From assembly GCF_030815955.1 (NCBI RefSeq), contig NZ_JAUSXK010000001.1, positions 3,968,001 to 4,032,000 of the forward strand: a stretch of 64,000 nucleotides of DNA, read 5' to 3'. Source of the stretch: Microbacterium murale (GTDB lineage Bacteria; Actinomycetota; Actinomycetes; Actinomycetales; Microbacteriaceae). Of this stretch, positions 1-7,370 are shown piece by piece. Numbering within the stretch: position 1 is the first letter of the stretch; the number at the start of each line of letters is the position of its first letter. The translations under genes were made by a program, and so were the position numbers. A model generated the notes under the pieces. It saw only the letters and a program-made list of their open reading frames with translations. It was not told where the DNA came from and ran no database searches.

Positions 1-342
1 GCCGCGCTGCTCACCGCTGGCGGCATCCGCACCGCTGCGCACGTACCGAGCGACCCTAAGCCTCCCTTGGCCATGGTTACGCCCGGTACGCCCTACCTCG
101 CCACGCGCGACGACTACACCGGCGACCGCGTAGCTCGCTTTGATATCTGGCTCGTCATCGGCACCGCCATCAGTAACACGGCGCTAGCCGACGCGATGGA
201 TGAGCGCATCTCTGAAGTGCTCGCGATCCTCGATGGCTCCGACTGGCTCGTTTACGAAGTGAGCGCCGACCAGTGGGAGCCCGCAGGCGGCAGCAAGTTC
301 GCCGTCGCGATCATCAGCATCTCGAACACCATCACCCCCTAA
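1..342 (+). CDS. Phage head-tail connector or tail-terminator-like protein (5' end outside window)
   Basis: The frame is open from the first base to the TAA at 340-342, so the true start lies upstream of the window. The internal ATG at 67 would give 91 residues, but in-frame coding continues before it. The visible product is small and soluble with no membrane segment. It sits directly before tail-tube-like and gp10-like genes, the place where siphophages carry connector or tail-terminator proteins. That position is the only basis for the role; I see no diagnostic motif. Confidence 0.55.
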   Translation, partial: AALLTAGGIRTAAHVPSDPKPPLAMVTPGTPYLATRDDYTGDRVARFDIWLVIGTAISNTALADAMDERISEVLAILDGSDWLVYEVSADQWEPAGGSKFAVAIISISNTITP

Positions 343-362
343 CCACGATTGGAAAATACCGC

Positions 363-773
363 ATGTCAACACGCATCAAGGGCAAGCGCCTCAGTCTGAC
401 TCTCGGCGCACCTGGCGTTGAGGTCTGGCAAGACATCAAGGGTCTCACTCTTCAGTCTGAAGACCCCGACGATCCCACCTTCGGAGACATCGCCGATGGC
501 GTAGCCAAGTGGCTACTCTCCGGCACCGCAGTGCAGTCGACCGACGAGACCTCTTTCTGGTCTTACGTCTGGGAGAACGCTGGCCAGCGCGTCGCGTACA
601 CCTACGCCGTGCACGGCAACGAAGAGCCGAGCCTAACTCAGCCGCATTTCGTCGGCTTCGTCTACGTCGGCCGCAAGCCTTCACTCGGTGGAGAGGTCAA
701 CTCTTCCGGCTATGAGTTCGAATTCGAGTGGGAGTGCGACGGCGAGCCGACGAAGGTGACCGGCACGCCATGA
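363..773 (+). CDS. Phage tail-tube-like structural protein, first of two tandem paralogs
   Basis: This gene encodes 136 residues. I chose ATG 363 because the in-frame ATG at 273 would overlap the preceding gene by 70 bases. The protein is rich in beta-prone segments and has no membrane segment. Its C-terminal part ('RKPSLGGEV' then 'FEFEWECDGEPTKV') closely parallels the next protein ('PKPALGGSA' then 'FEFAWEVPDEPTEV'), so the two are paralogs. Its position between a connector-like gene and the tail chaperones is that of the major tail (tube) protein, although it is short for one. The stop overlaps the next start as ATGA, so the two are probably translationally coupled. Confidence 0.6.
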   Translation: MSTRIKGKRLSLTLGAPGVEVWQDIKGLTLQSEDPDDPTFGDIADGVAKWLLSGTAVQSTDETSFWSYVWENAGQRVAYTYAVHGNEEPSLTQPHFVGFVYVGRKPSLGGEVNSSGYEFEFEWECDGEPTKVTGTP

Positions 774-1171
774 CCTTCCAGCGGCTCGGTTCACGCTCTC
801 GCCCGTCGATAACCCTCGACCGCCTTGAGCGTGCAATCGAGCTGCTCGATTACCGGCTCGCGCCGACCCCTGGCGACGACATGACCTACCTCAGCCCATT
901 TCCTGAATCGGAGTGGACGCTCGAGGGGTCGGCCTATCAGTCGCTCGACGCCGGCAGCCTCTACCGCTACGCACGCGAGCACTCGGGCGAGACCGTGGCG
1001 TTTACGATCCGGCCTCTCGGTAACGCCATGGCGACCGCGTACGCCCCGCACTACACCGGCGAAGTGGTCATCGGTCCGAAGCCCGCACTCGGCGGCTCGG
1101 CCAGCGCCCGATTCTTCGTCTTTGAGTTCGCGTGGGAAGTGCCCGATGAGCCGACGGAGGTGATCGAATGA
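770..1171 (+). CDS. Phage tail-tube-like structural protein, second paralog
   Basis: This gene encodes 133 residues starting at ATG 770, which overlaps the previous stop by four bases. It shares with its neighbour a 'W-LEG-A-QS-D--S-Y-Y--E--G--VAFT' style core around residues 45-80 and the C-terminal 'KPALGG...FEFAWE' block. A role in the tail tube is inferred from gene order and paralogy, not from a recognised family signature. One copy may be the tube subunit and the other a minor or end-capping variant. The next start overlaps its stop as ATGA. Confidence 0.55.
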   Translation: MTFQRLGSRSRPSITLDRLERAIELLDYRLAPTPGDDMTYLSPFPESEWTLEGSAYQSLDAGSLYRYAREHSGETVAFTIRPLGNAMATAYAPHYTGEVVIGPKPALGGSASARFFVFEFAWEVPDEPTEVIE

Positions 1172-1536
1172 GCGATCGCATCCGCGTAGAAGGTCTCCGC
1201 GAGGCCGTGCGCGCACTCGACCGCGCAGGCGTAGATGCGCAGGACATGAAAGACGTCATGTTTGCGATCGGGATGCTCGTCGTCAACGCGACGATGCCGC
1301 CCCGCGACTCCGGCACGCTCGCTGGCACGCTCCGCGCTGGCCGAGGCAAGACCAAGGCCGTAGTACGCGCTGGCGGCGCGAGAGCGCCTTACGCGGGCGT
1401 CATTCACTACGGCTGGCCAGGCCACGGCATCCGCCCTCAGCCTTTCCTGTCCGACGCCCTACAGCGCAAGCGCAGCGACATCTTCCGATCGCTCGATCAG
1501 GGCGTCTCCCAGATCCTCAAAGCCAACGACCTGTAG
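1168..1536 (+). CDS. HK97 gp10-like phage tail or minor structural protein
   Basis: This gene encodes 122 residues and starts at ATG 1168, overlapping the previous stop. The pattern fits gp10-like proteins: an N-terminal 'IRVEGLREAVRALDRAG' helix, a central 'MPPRDSGTLAGTLR' segment, then 'YAGVIHYGWPGHGIRPQPFL' near residues 75-94. The 'Y-G-IHYGWP--GI-P-PFL' ending is typical of this family, which completes the head-tail junction or tail. It is part of the same tightly packed late operon. Confidence 0.7.
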   Translation: MSDRIRVEGLREAVRALDRAGVDAQDMKDVMFAIGMLVVNATMPPRDSGTLAGTLRAGRGKTKAVVRAGGARAPYAGVIHYGWPGHGIRPQPFLSDALQRKRSDIFRSLDQGVSQILKANDL

Positions 1537-1569
1537 CACCCCAACACCCCTCTGAAAGAGAGACACATC

Positions 1570-1884
1570 ATGGCCAAGGCCACCGCTAACAAGTACGACT
1601 TCCAGACGCTCACGATGCGCGAGATCGCCAAGATCGAAGAGCTCTCCAAGCAGGGTCTCACCGCCCTCAGTGACGACGATCGCCCGAAGGCTCTCGCGCT
1701 CGCCGCGATCGCGTTCGTCTTCCGCTTGCGCGACGACCGCACCTACACCTGGAATCAGGCGCAGGATCTCACGCTCAAGGAGATTGGCGAGATTACGTCG
1801 GCACTCGGCGATCTCAACATCTCAGACGGCGAAGACGAAGAGGCCGAGGTTATCGACCTCGAAGTCATCGCCGACGCCGCGTAA
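1570..1884 (+). CDS. Tail assembly chaperone-like protein (gpG-type)
   Basis: This gene encodes 104 residues. A purine-rich GAAAGAGAG stretch lies shortly before the ATG at 1570. The protein is mostly helical, with 'TMREIAKIEELSKQGLTAL' near residues 16-34 and a very acidic C-terminus ('SDGEDEEAEVIDLEV'). A short acidic helical protein directly upstream of a tape-measure gene is the classical site of the gpG chaperone, which coats the tape-measure protein during tail assembly. Family assignment rests on position and composition. Confidence 0.6.
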   Translation: MAKATANKYDFQTLTMREIAKIEELSKQGLTALSDDDRPKALALAAIAFVFRLRDDRTYTWNQAQDLTLKEIGEITSALGDLNISDGEDEEAEVIDLEVIADAA

Positions 1885-1890
1885 CCCCCG

Positions 1891-2040
1891 ATGGACGACG
1901 TGACGGCAGAGCGCCTCGAAGATATGGCCTCTTTCGTCGTGGCCTTCCACTGGACGCCCGCCGACTACATGTCGATGACTCTCGCCGAGCGCGAGGCCAT
2001 CCTCACAGCGCAGCGCCGCCAGGCGAAGCGCTCCACCTAA
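1891..2040 (+). CDS. Second tail assembly chaperone-like protein (gpT-type), small
   Basis: This gene encodes 49 residues from ATG 1891. Its 'FHWTPADYMSMTLAERE' motif (residues 19-35) resembles the downstream chaperone segment that many siphophages make by ribosomal frameshifting. Here it lies in the same frame as the upstream chaperone gene, separated only by a TAA and two proline codons. A single frameshift therefore could not fuse the two. There is no clear Shine-Dalgarno sequence, so reinitiation after the upstream stop or stop-codon readthrough is more plausible. Confidence 0.6.
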   Translation: MDDVTAERLEDMASFVVAFHWTPADYMSMTLAEREAILTAQRRQAKRST

Positions 2041-2043
2041 GCC

Positions 2044-2081
2044 GCCTGCCACGGCGCCCCTCTCTCTGCGCCGTGGCAGGC
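2044..2081 (+). terminator. Hairpin between tail chaperone and tape-measure genes
   Basis: There are perfect 14-base inverted arms at 2044-2057 and 2068-2081 around a 10-base pyrimidine loop. The arms are very GC-rich, but no strong T-run follows. It could attenuate transcription between the chaperone and tape-measure genes, or act as an RNA stability element. Confidence 0.5.
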
Positions 2082-2105
2082 TCTCACCCCTGAAAGGCCC
2101 ACCGC

Positions 2106-4283
2106 ATGGCCGGTCAAAGCATCGTCATCAGTGTTCTCGCCGACACGAAGAAACTCGCGAGCGGACTGAACGAAGCTTCCGGCATGCTCGGCGGCCTCGG
2201 CAAGGCCGCCAGCGCTGGCGCGAAGGTTGCCCTCGGCGCACTCGCCGCCGTGGGCGCAGCCGCTACCGGCATCGGCATCAAGGCCGTCTCGAGCGCATCC
2301 AACCTCGAGCAATCCATGGGCGCGATGTCGAGTGTCTTCAAAGAGAACACCGCCCAGATGGAAACGTGGGCGACTGGCGCGGCTTCAAGTGTCGGCCTGG
2401 CCAAGAGCGAGTACGCGGGCCTTGCCACCGTGCTCGGCTCGCAGCTTCGCAACATGGGAGTGAGCGCCGACGCGCTCGGCGGGCAGACCAACGACCTGAT
2501 CGGCCTCGGCTCGGATCTCGCCGCGCAGTTCGGCGGCTCAACCTCCGATGCCGTCTCGGCGCTCTCTGGCCTTCTCCGAGGCGAGCGCGATCCGATCGAG
2601 CGCTACGGCGTCTCGATCAACGAAGCCGCGGTGAAAGCGAAGCTCGCCGAGATGGGTCTTAACGGCCTTACCGGCGAAGCCGAGAAGAACGCGAAGCTCA
2701 CCGCCACGCTCGCGCTGCTCTATGAGCAAACCGCCGACGCCCAGGGTGCATTCTCGCGCGAGTCCACCACGCTCGCAGGCGCACAGCAACGCCTCTCCGC
2801 AGGCACCGAGAACCTGTACGCCACCCTCGGCACTTCGCTCTTGCCCGCAGTGACCGCCGTCACCGCCGCCATGGGCGCCCTGATTAACCGGATCCAAGAA
2901 TCCGCCGCATTCCAAGCACTCACCGGCTGGCTGACCGACGCATCGAACAGCTTCGCTGATTTCGTCTTCGGCATCATCAACGGCACTGAGTCTCTCAACT
3001 TCTCCGACATCCTCGGCGGCCTGGTCGACGGCATGGCAAGCGGCATCCAGAGCGCCGTAGCCTGGCTCGCAGACGGCGGCCTCGCCACGATCTTCGGCGC
3101 GATTACCGGCGCCCGCGAAGGCATCCTCAACGCCGCCATGCTGGCATTCCCCGGCATCCTCGACGCGCTCATCTTGATCATCCCGCAGGTTGTCACAGGC
3201 CTCTCGGCGATGCTGCTGCAGCTGGTCACTTTCTTCGCCGCCAACGCGCCCGCAATCCTCGCCGCCGCAGTCACCATGCTCTCTGGCCTGATCGGTGCGA
3301 TCGCGCAGGTACTCCCGCAGGTGATCACCTCGCTCGTCGCGATCCTCCCCGGCCTCATCAACTCGATCTTGAGCATGATCCCGCAGATCCTCGACGCGGC
3401 CATCGTGCTCTTCACATCGCTCGTAGAAGCGATCCCTGTGATCCTTCCCGGCGTCGTCTCCGCCATCGTGCGTATCTTGCCGATCCTGATCGAAACGATC
3501 ATCGGCCTCATCCCCGCGATCCTCGACGGTGCTATCGCGCTCTTCACTTCGCTCGTTGAGGCGATCCCGGTGATACTGCCGATGCTCATCGAAGCGCTCA
3601 TCAATCTCGTGCCGACGCTGATCTCCACGATCCTCGGCATGATCCCCACGATCCTTAGCTCGGCGGTCAAACTCTTCACTTCGCTCGTAACCGCGATCCC
3701 GAAGATCCTGCCCGAGTTGATCCCCGCACTCATCGCGCTGCTGCCGAAGATCATCGGCGCCATCATCGGCATGGTGCCGACGATCCTTCAGGCTGGCGTT
3801 GACCTGATCGGCGGTCTCGTCTCTGGCCTCTGGCAGGCCGCGGGCTCGGTAGGCTCCGCGCTGCTCGACATCGCGAAGGGCGCGATCGGTGGATTCCTGG
3901 ATTTCCTCGGTATCCACTCCCCATCACGGCTCTTCGCCGGCTACGGCAAGAACCTCGTGCAGGGTCTCGCTGGCGGCCTCGACGCCAACAGCGGCCTATT
4001 CGCCCGCTCGCTCGACGGCCTCGCAGGCATGGCCTCAGACTTCAGCGCCGAGCCGCTCACGATCTCGCCGTCTGGCGCGCTCACCGCGCAGACCGTCGCC
4101 AGCGTGCCCATGGCACAGCCGCAGAACGACGCACGCCCGGCGCTCGTGGATCTCTCAGCCAGTAGTGCGCAGCTGCTTGCGCGGCTTATCGCAGACGGCC
4201 TCACTGTCGTGCTCCCGGGCGCGACGCTTGCAGGCTCGATGGGCGCTCACAACGTCTTCAACGCGAGGCGCGGCAATGGCTAG
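2106..4283 (+). CDS. Phage tail tape-measure protein
   Basis: This gene encodes 725 residues, preceded by GAAAGG before ATG 2106. Residues 1-60 are Ala/Gly-rich ('LNEASGMLGGLGKAASAGAK'). Residues 60-240 contain the conserved block 'VFKENTAQMETWA' and 'LSGLLRGERDPIERYGV' typical of tape-measure proteins. Residues 320-560 are a long hydrophobic region of alternating Ile/Leu/Pro segments, including 44-residue repeats. Then comes a 'GFLDFLGIHSPSR' segment near residues 595-607, also common in this family. The protein sets tail length and helps DNA delivery. The gene is intact, but the tail genes that should follow are missing. Confidence 0.93.
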   Translation: MAGQSIVISVLADTKKLASGLNEASGMLGGLGKAASAGAKVALGALAAVGAAATGIGIKAVSSASNLEQSMGAMSSVFKENTAQMETWATGAASSVGLAKSEYAGLATVLGSQLRNMGVSADALGGQTNDLIGLGSDLAAQFGGSTSDAVSALSGLLRGERDPIERYGVSINEAAVKAKLAEMGLNGLTGEAEKNAKLTATLALLYEQTADAQGAFSRESTTLAGAQQRLSAGTENLYATLGTSLLPAVTAVTAAMGALINRIQESAAFQALTGWLTDASNSFADFVFGIINGTESLNFSDILGGLVDGMASGIQSAVAWLADGGLATIFGAITGAREGILNAAMLAFPGILDALILIIPQVVTGLSAMLLQLVTFFAANAPAILAAAVTMLSGLIGAIAQVLPQVITSLVAILPGLINSILSMIPQILDAAIVLFTSLVEAIPVILPGVVSAIVRILPILIETIIGLIPAILDGAIALFTSLVEAIPVILPMLIEALINLVPTLISTILGMIPTILSSAVKLFTSLVTAIPKILPELIPALIALLPKIIGAIIGMVPTILQAGVDLIGGLVSGLWQAAGSVGSALLDIAKGAIGGFLDFLGIHSPSRLFAGYGKNLVQGLAGGLDANSGLFARSLDGLAGMASDFSAEPLTISPSGALTAQTVASVPMAQPQNDARPALVDLSASSAQLLARLIADGLTVVLPGATLAGSMGAHNVFNARRGNG
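3246..3773 (+). repeat. Four in-frame 132-bp (44-residue) repeats inside the tape-measure gene
   Basis: Units begin at 3246, 3378, 3510 and 3642, and a partial fifth starts at 3774. All are exactly 132 bases apart. The consensus is roughly 'IP-ILD-AI-LFTSLVEAIP-ILP' followed by 'LI-ALI-L-P-LI-TIIGM'. The first unit is the most diverged. Such repeats let tail length change in steps. Confidence 0.85.
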
Positions 4284-4350
4284 TCACGCTGTGTCAAAGT
4301 TGGTCAACCTGGTCGTCTATGACCACCTCGGCGATAACTACGTCGGCTGA
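4276..4350 (+). pseudogene. Truncated start of the next phage tail gene
   Basis: ATG 4276 overlaps the tape-measure stop in the usual late-operon style, but the frame ends after 24 codons at 4348-4350. From about 4294 its codons merely mirror the end of the opposite-strand gene. Only the first five or six codons can be original phage sequence, probably of the distal-tail gene. This marks the point where the prophage was cut. Confidence 0.35.
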
Positions 4351-5106
4351 CTCACCGGGAGCCTCGACCAACTGACTCAACTCGAAGGTTTCGCCGTAGT
4401 AGTCGATGGCGTTCGCCACGGACACGGGAGCGCTGAAAAGCTCCGTCGCAATGACAATCACGCCTAACAACTTTCCGAGCTTCGCCCTCAGTGGCAAGCT
4501 CGGCGTAGGGCGCACTCGCCGAACTTCGCTATAGAAGCGATCGAGTTCGTCGACCAAACCCTCTGGGCCTGAGACTTTATACAAGTCGACGGCCACGATG
4601 ATTCGATGGGCATGACGGATGATCGCGGCGCGTGCTTCTGGATCTAGCGCATCATCGTTCAGCGCCATTTCGATAACTTCCTCGGCAAGCGCTTTGATCT
4701 GGCTAAGCGTGTCCTCCCGAATGTCGCTCACGTTGGTGGCGTAGCTGCTGAGAATGTGACTCGTGGTTTCAAGGTCGCTGAGCACGCCGCCGTCGATTAC
4801 GCTGCGCATCCAGCTGACGGGGTTCGTCGCGAGCGGATCACCGTCAAAAACTCCTCTCACGGCGTCCAGCGGGCGAATCAACTTAGACACAGGAATCGGT
4901 GGTTGCTCTAGACGCGCGACCATTGCCGCGACTTCATCGGGAAGCTGCATCAACCGCCCCATGGCCAGCATGTACTTGGCGTCTCGGCCCTTCGACCCGA
5001 AATAGGCCGCCGCGTAGTTCGACACCGGCTGATTCTGCTGCTTCAGCGACATTTCGCTGAAGTACAGCCATAGGCGCCCCGCGGGGTTAGATGCGTGGTT
5101 CTCCAT
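4294..5106 (-). CDS. Uncharacterised mostly helical protein at the prophage boundary
   Basis: This gene encodes 270 residues with ATG at 5106. I do not recognise a named domain. Residues 1-60 contain 'RLWLYFSEM' and 'NYAAAYFG', followed by 'LMQLPDEVAAMVARLE' (about 52-67). Residues 110-200 look like amphipathic helices ('TLSQIKALAEEVIEMAL', 'AAIIRHAHRIIVAVDLY'). Near 210-234 is a moderately hydrophobic stretch ('LLGVIVIATELFSAPVSVAN') that may be buried or membrane-associated. The C-terminus is acidic. Its GC looks lower than the core genes (4441-4500 has 33 of 60 G+C, against 41 of 60 at 19321-19380). It resembles uncharacterised cargo proteins of actinobacterial islands, but I cannot assign a function. 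Confidence 0.7.
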   Translation of the reverse strand: MENHASNPAGRLWLYFSEMSLKQQNQPVSNYAAAYFGSKGRDAKYMLAMGRLMQLPDEVAAMVARLEQPPIPVSKLIRPLDAVRGVFDGDPLATNPVSWMRSVIDGGVLSDLETTSHILSSYATNVSDIREDTLSQIKALAEEVIEMALNDDALDPEARAAIIRHAHRIIVAVDLYKVSGPEGLVDELDRFYSEVRRVRPTPSLPLRAKLGKLLGVIVIATELFSAPVSVANAIDYYGETFELSQLVEAPGESADVVIAEVVIDDQVDQL

Positions 5107-5197
5107 GCGGTCATCCTATGGGTGCTGGTGCCTTCGACCTCGGGTAGGCCGTGTCATTTCAGCGCGTGGCGCGGCAATGGTTGAGCGCTTGTACGGG

Positions 5198-6124
5198 TTA
5201 GCCCCGCAATGCGTCCGTGACCACGTTAGCCACTACGCTCAAGGCGATGGCCGCTGCTGCCCCTGCAAACCACGCGACGACCATGCGCCCTCGGGGGCGG
5301 CTGCCATCCGGAACCACCTCGAATGCACGAATCCATGCCTGGGTGAGCCGAACGCCAAGAAGCGAACCCGCTAGGACGAGCACGGACCAAAGCATCCAGA
5401 CGTACGTGCCCACCGCCTGCGGGAATGTGCCGGTATCTGTCGTTACCTTTGCGATGAAATCGCCAATGTTGTACAAGATGAACGCCAGCGCAATGACGTA
5501 AGACGCGAGGAGAAAAGGCGTGGATCTCATAAAACCCCACCACGGAGACCCGCCTCCTGCTTCCTTCTGCAGGTACGTCATCGTAGCGGTGGCCCACCTG
5601 TCATCTGTTGAGAACACTCGAAGGTGCATCCCTCGTTCCTTGTCTGCCGTCAGCGACACCTGATGTTCCGGAACATCGAACGCAGGCGCCTCCACCGAAA
5701 TCGAGTCGTACTCACGGCCGACCAGGTATGTGACGCAGGACTCCGCATCACCATTGAAGACCCTTCGCCCGCCTCGATCTTGAATTGCCAGGGAAAGTAA
5801 CGCGGCACCTGCCGCCTCAGACTTCTCCTCATCGATTCGGCGAACAGCATCCTCCCTCGCGGCTTGATATCGCTCTAGCCGGGCACCTTCAGATGGCCGA
5901 GCAAAGTCCCCTCTGCCGTCAATATCAGTCATAAGCCTGTCGATCATCGAATCGACTCGTTCGAGCTCCCGACGGCTACGGGCGGTCTTCGCTTCGATAT
6001 GAACTGGCAGCAGAGCCTCCGATTCGCGCTCCAGTACGGTCAGAATTCTCGTCATGTCCGCGTTATCTCCTGCCCAGACGGGATAGCGGTGTACGAGGGT
6101 GACATGCTGCTGCGCGATCTTCAC
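5198..6124 (-). CDS. Uncharacterised protein with C-terminal membrane segments
   Basis: This gene encodes 308 residues with ATG at 6124. Residues 20-110 are charged and helix-forming and could make a coiled coil ('RRELERVDSMIDRLMTDID', then 'ARLERYQAAREDAVRRIDEE'). Residues 110-195 look like a small soluble domain. Three membrane segments follow, at about 203-222, 242-258 and 281-300. No catalytic motif is visible. It lies on the same strand as the 270-residue gene 91 bases downstream, in the same low-GC patch (5461-5520 has 32 of 60 G+C), so the two were probably acquired together. A soluble domain plus membrane tail is compatible with sensing or defence, but nothing proves that. Confidence 0.7.
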   Translation of the reverse strand: MKIAQQHVTLVHRYPVWAGDNADMTRILTVLERESEALLPVHIEAKTARSRRELERVDSMIDRLMTDIDGRGDFARPSEGARLERYQAAREDAVRRIDEEKSEAAGAALLSLAIQDRGGRRVFNGDAESCVTYLVGREYDSISVEAPAFDVPEHQVSLTADKERGMHLRVFSTDDRWATATMTYLQKEAGGGSPWWGFMRSTPFLLASYVIALAFILYNIGDFIAKVTTDTGTFPQAVGTYVWMLWSVLVLAGSLLGVRLTQAWIRAFEVVPDGSRPRGRMVVAWFAGAAAAIALSVVANVVTDALRG

Positions 6125-6211
6125 GTTTCAGAGGCTAGCGTGTCCGCCGCCGTTCCCTTTGAATCGCCACCATGAGGAAAGAGCCGGCCAATTTTGAGCC
6201 GCGCATCCGCA

Positions 6212-6379
6212 CTACCTAATTTGCGTATTCGCCCCGGTCTCGATCCACGTCTGAGACTTCGCATCGAATCGGCGTTGCGGGCTGGCCACGCGGAAGTTCA
6301 CGACCGTCACCCCGCTCGTCGTCTCGCTGCGTTTCGGATCAGCGCCGACGCGCCCCAGGATCGTCACGTTGTCGTTCAT
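6212..6379 (-). pseudogene. Truncated single-stranded DNA-binding protein gene
   Basis: The ATG at 6379 follows a good AGGAG ribosome site and opens a typical SSB N-terminus ('MNDNVTILGRVGADPKR', then 'VVNFRVASPQRRFD'). The frame ends at codon 55 after 'WIETGANTQIR'. Actinobacterial SSBs run well past 110 residues and continue here with a 'DTNWY-V-AFR' strand, so the rest of the OB fold and the acidic tail are missing. In-frame codons before 6379 do not look coding. The cut lies at the edge of the low-GC island, suggesting insertion or deletion removed the 3' end. Confidence 0.7.
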
Positions 6380-6578
6380 GTCAATCTCCTCTTCTGTCGA
6401 TGCCCGGGACGCGCCCGGATCGCCCAAGAGTGCCCCGCGGCGCACACCGCCCGCGGTGCAGAACCCACGTTCGGTGGAGAAAAGGACGAAAGGCTGGTCA
6501 GTGGAGGAAAGGAGGCCGGCACTCGCGTCATCGCAATGTCGGTGGTCGGTCATATGTTCGAATCGGAAGGAGAATCAG

Positions 6579-6848
6579 ATGTCCGACACAGAAATCCTGC
6601 ACCTGCCAGAGGTGCGATACGCGACGCCGCAGCTCATCTCGAAACGCGAGCAGCTCATCAGAGCATCGGAGCAGCTGTGGCGTGTTCAAGACGCCACCGG
6701 CCGCATCCTCGGCCACCTACGCATCGTCGCCGATCCGCTCGGACTGCGCTATCGCGCCGAGCGTCTTCATCTCGCGACCGGCGCCTTCCGCATCGTCGGC
6801 GAATTCTGGCGACCGGATGACGCGGTGCAGGCTCTGCGCTACGGGTGA
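6579..6848 (+). CDS. Conserved small hypothetical protein
   Basis: This gene encodes 89 residues. I chose ATG 6579 for the strong GGAAGGAGA site just upstream. The middle ('LWRVQDATGRILGHLRIV', about residues 34-51) and the end ('RLHLATGAFRIVGEFW', about 62-77) look like paired beta strands of a compact domain. There is no membrane segment or cysteine motif. The gene is divergent from the ssb remnant across about 200 bases. I do not recognise a function. Confidence 0.65.
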   Translation: MSDTEILHLPEVRYATPQLISKREQLIRASEQLWRVQDATGRILGHLRIVADPLGLRYRAERLHLATGAFRIVGEFWRPDDAVQALRYG

Positions 6849-6851
6849 GGT

Positions 6852-7363
6852 GTGCCCAGCAAAGGTGAGCGGTTGAAAGCGATGCAGGCGCGTCACCGTT
6901 ATCTCAACTTCGTGCGAATGATGGACTATCTTGGCGCACACGCGTGTGCGGACTGCGGCGAATCGGATCCCGTGGTGCTCGATTTCGGCCATCTGCCTGG
7001 CGAAGACAAGAGGTTCGAGATATCGCGCGCTGTCAACGCTTCGACGCCTCCTGGCCGCTGATCGAGAGCGAGATCTCCAAATGCGAGGTCGTATGTGCGA
7101 ACTGTCACCGTCGGCGCGCTGCTGAGCGAGCCGGCCATCGAAAGCACCTGATGAAGATGGGCATCCCGATACCGGTCGTCCCAGAGGCGCCAGCCCGTCG
7201 AGCGCTCACTCCGCATGGAGGTGGCGCGAAGGGACGCAGGGGATGCCCTTGCGAGCCTTGCCGGCAACGACGCAGCGCATATATGCGCGCGAGTGGCGCG
7301 CCCGGCAGAAGCCGCCGACAGCGTCAAGCGCGCACGCTGCGGGCCAAAGTGTCGCTAATCTAG
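6852..7363 (+). pseudogene. Frameshifted HNH/treble-clef nuclease-like gene
   Basis: GTG 6852 opens a frame with 'CADCGESDPVVLDFGHLPGE', the first cysteine pair plus histidine of an HNH-like zinc fold. That frame stops at 7059-7061. The missing second half is in the -1 frame: 'SWPLIESEISKCEVVCANCH', then 'RRRAAERAG', and it runs to 7363. One extra base near 7047-7048 would restore 'NAST-SWPLIESEI' without a gap, so this is a one-base deletion or a sequence error. The C-terminal part adds a second cysteine pair ('CPCEPC'). Related single-domain HNH proteins are common in actinobacteria and phages. The tRNA-Arg gene begins 8 bases after the final stop. Confidence 0.7.
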
Positions 7364-7370
7364 ATGTCGA

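Noticed and set aside
2538-3917. 459-codon open frame opposite the tape-measure gene
   Set aside because: It is a shadow of the high-GC codon pattern. Its protein is a charged low-complexity string with no domain, while the plus-strand protein matches a known family.
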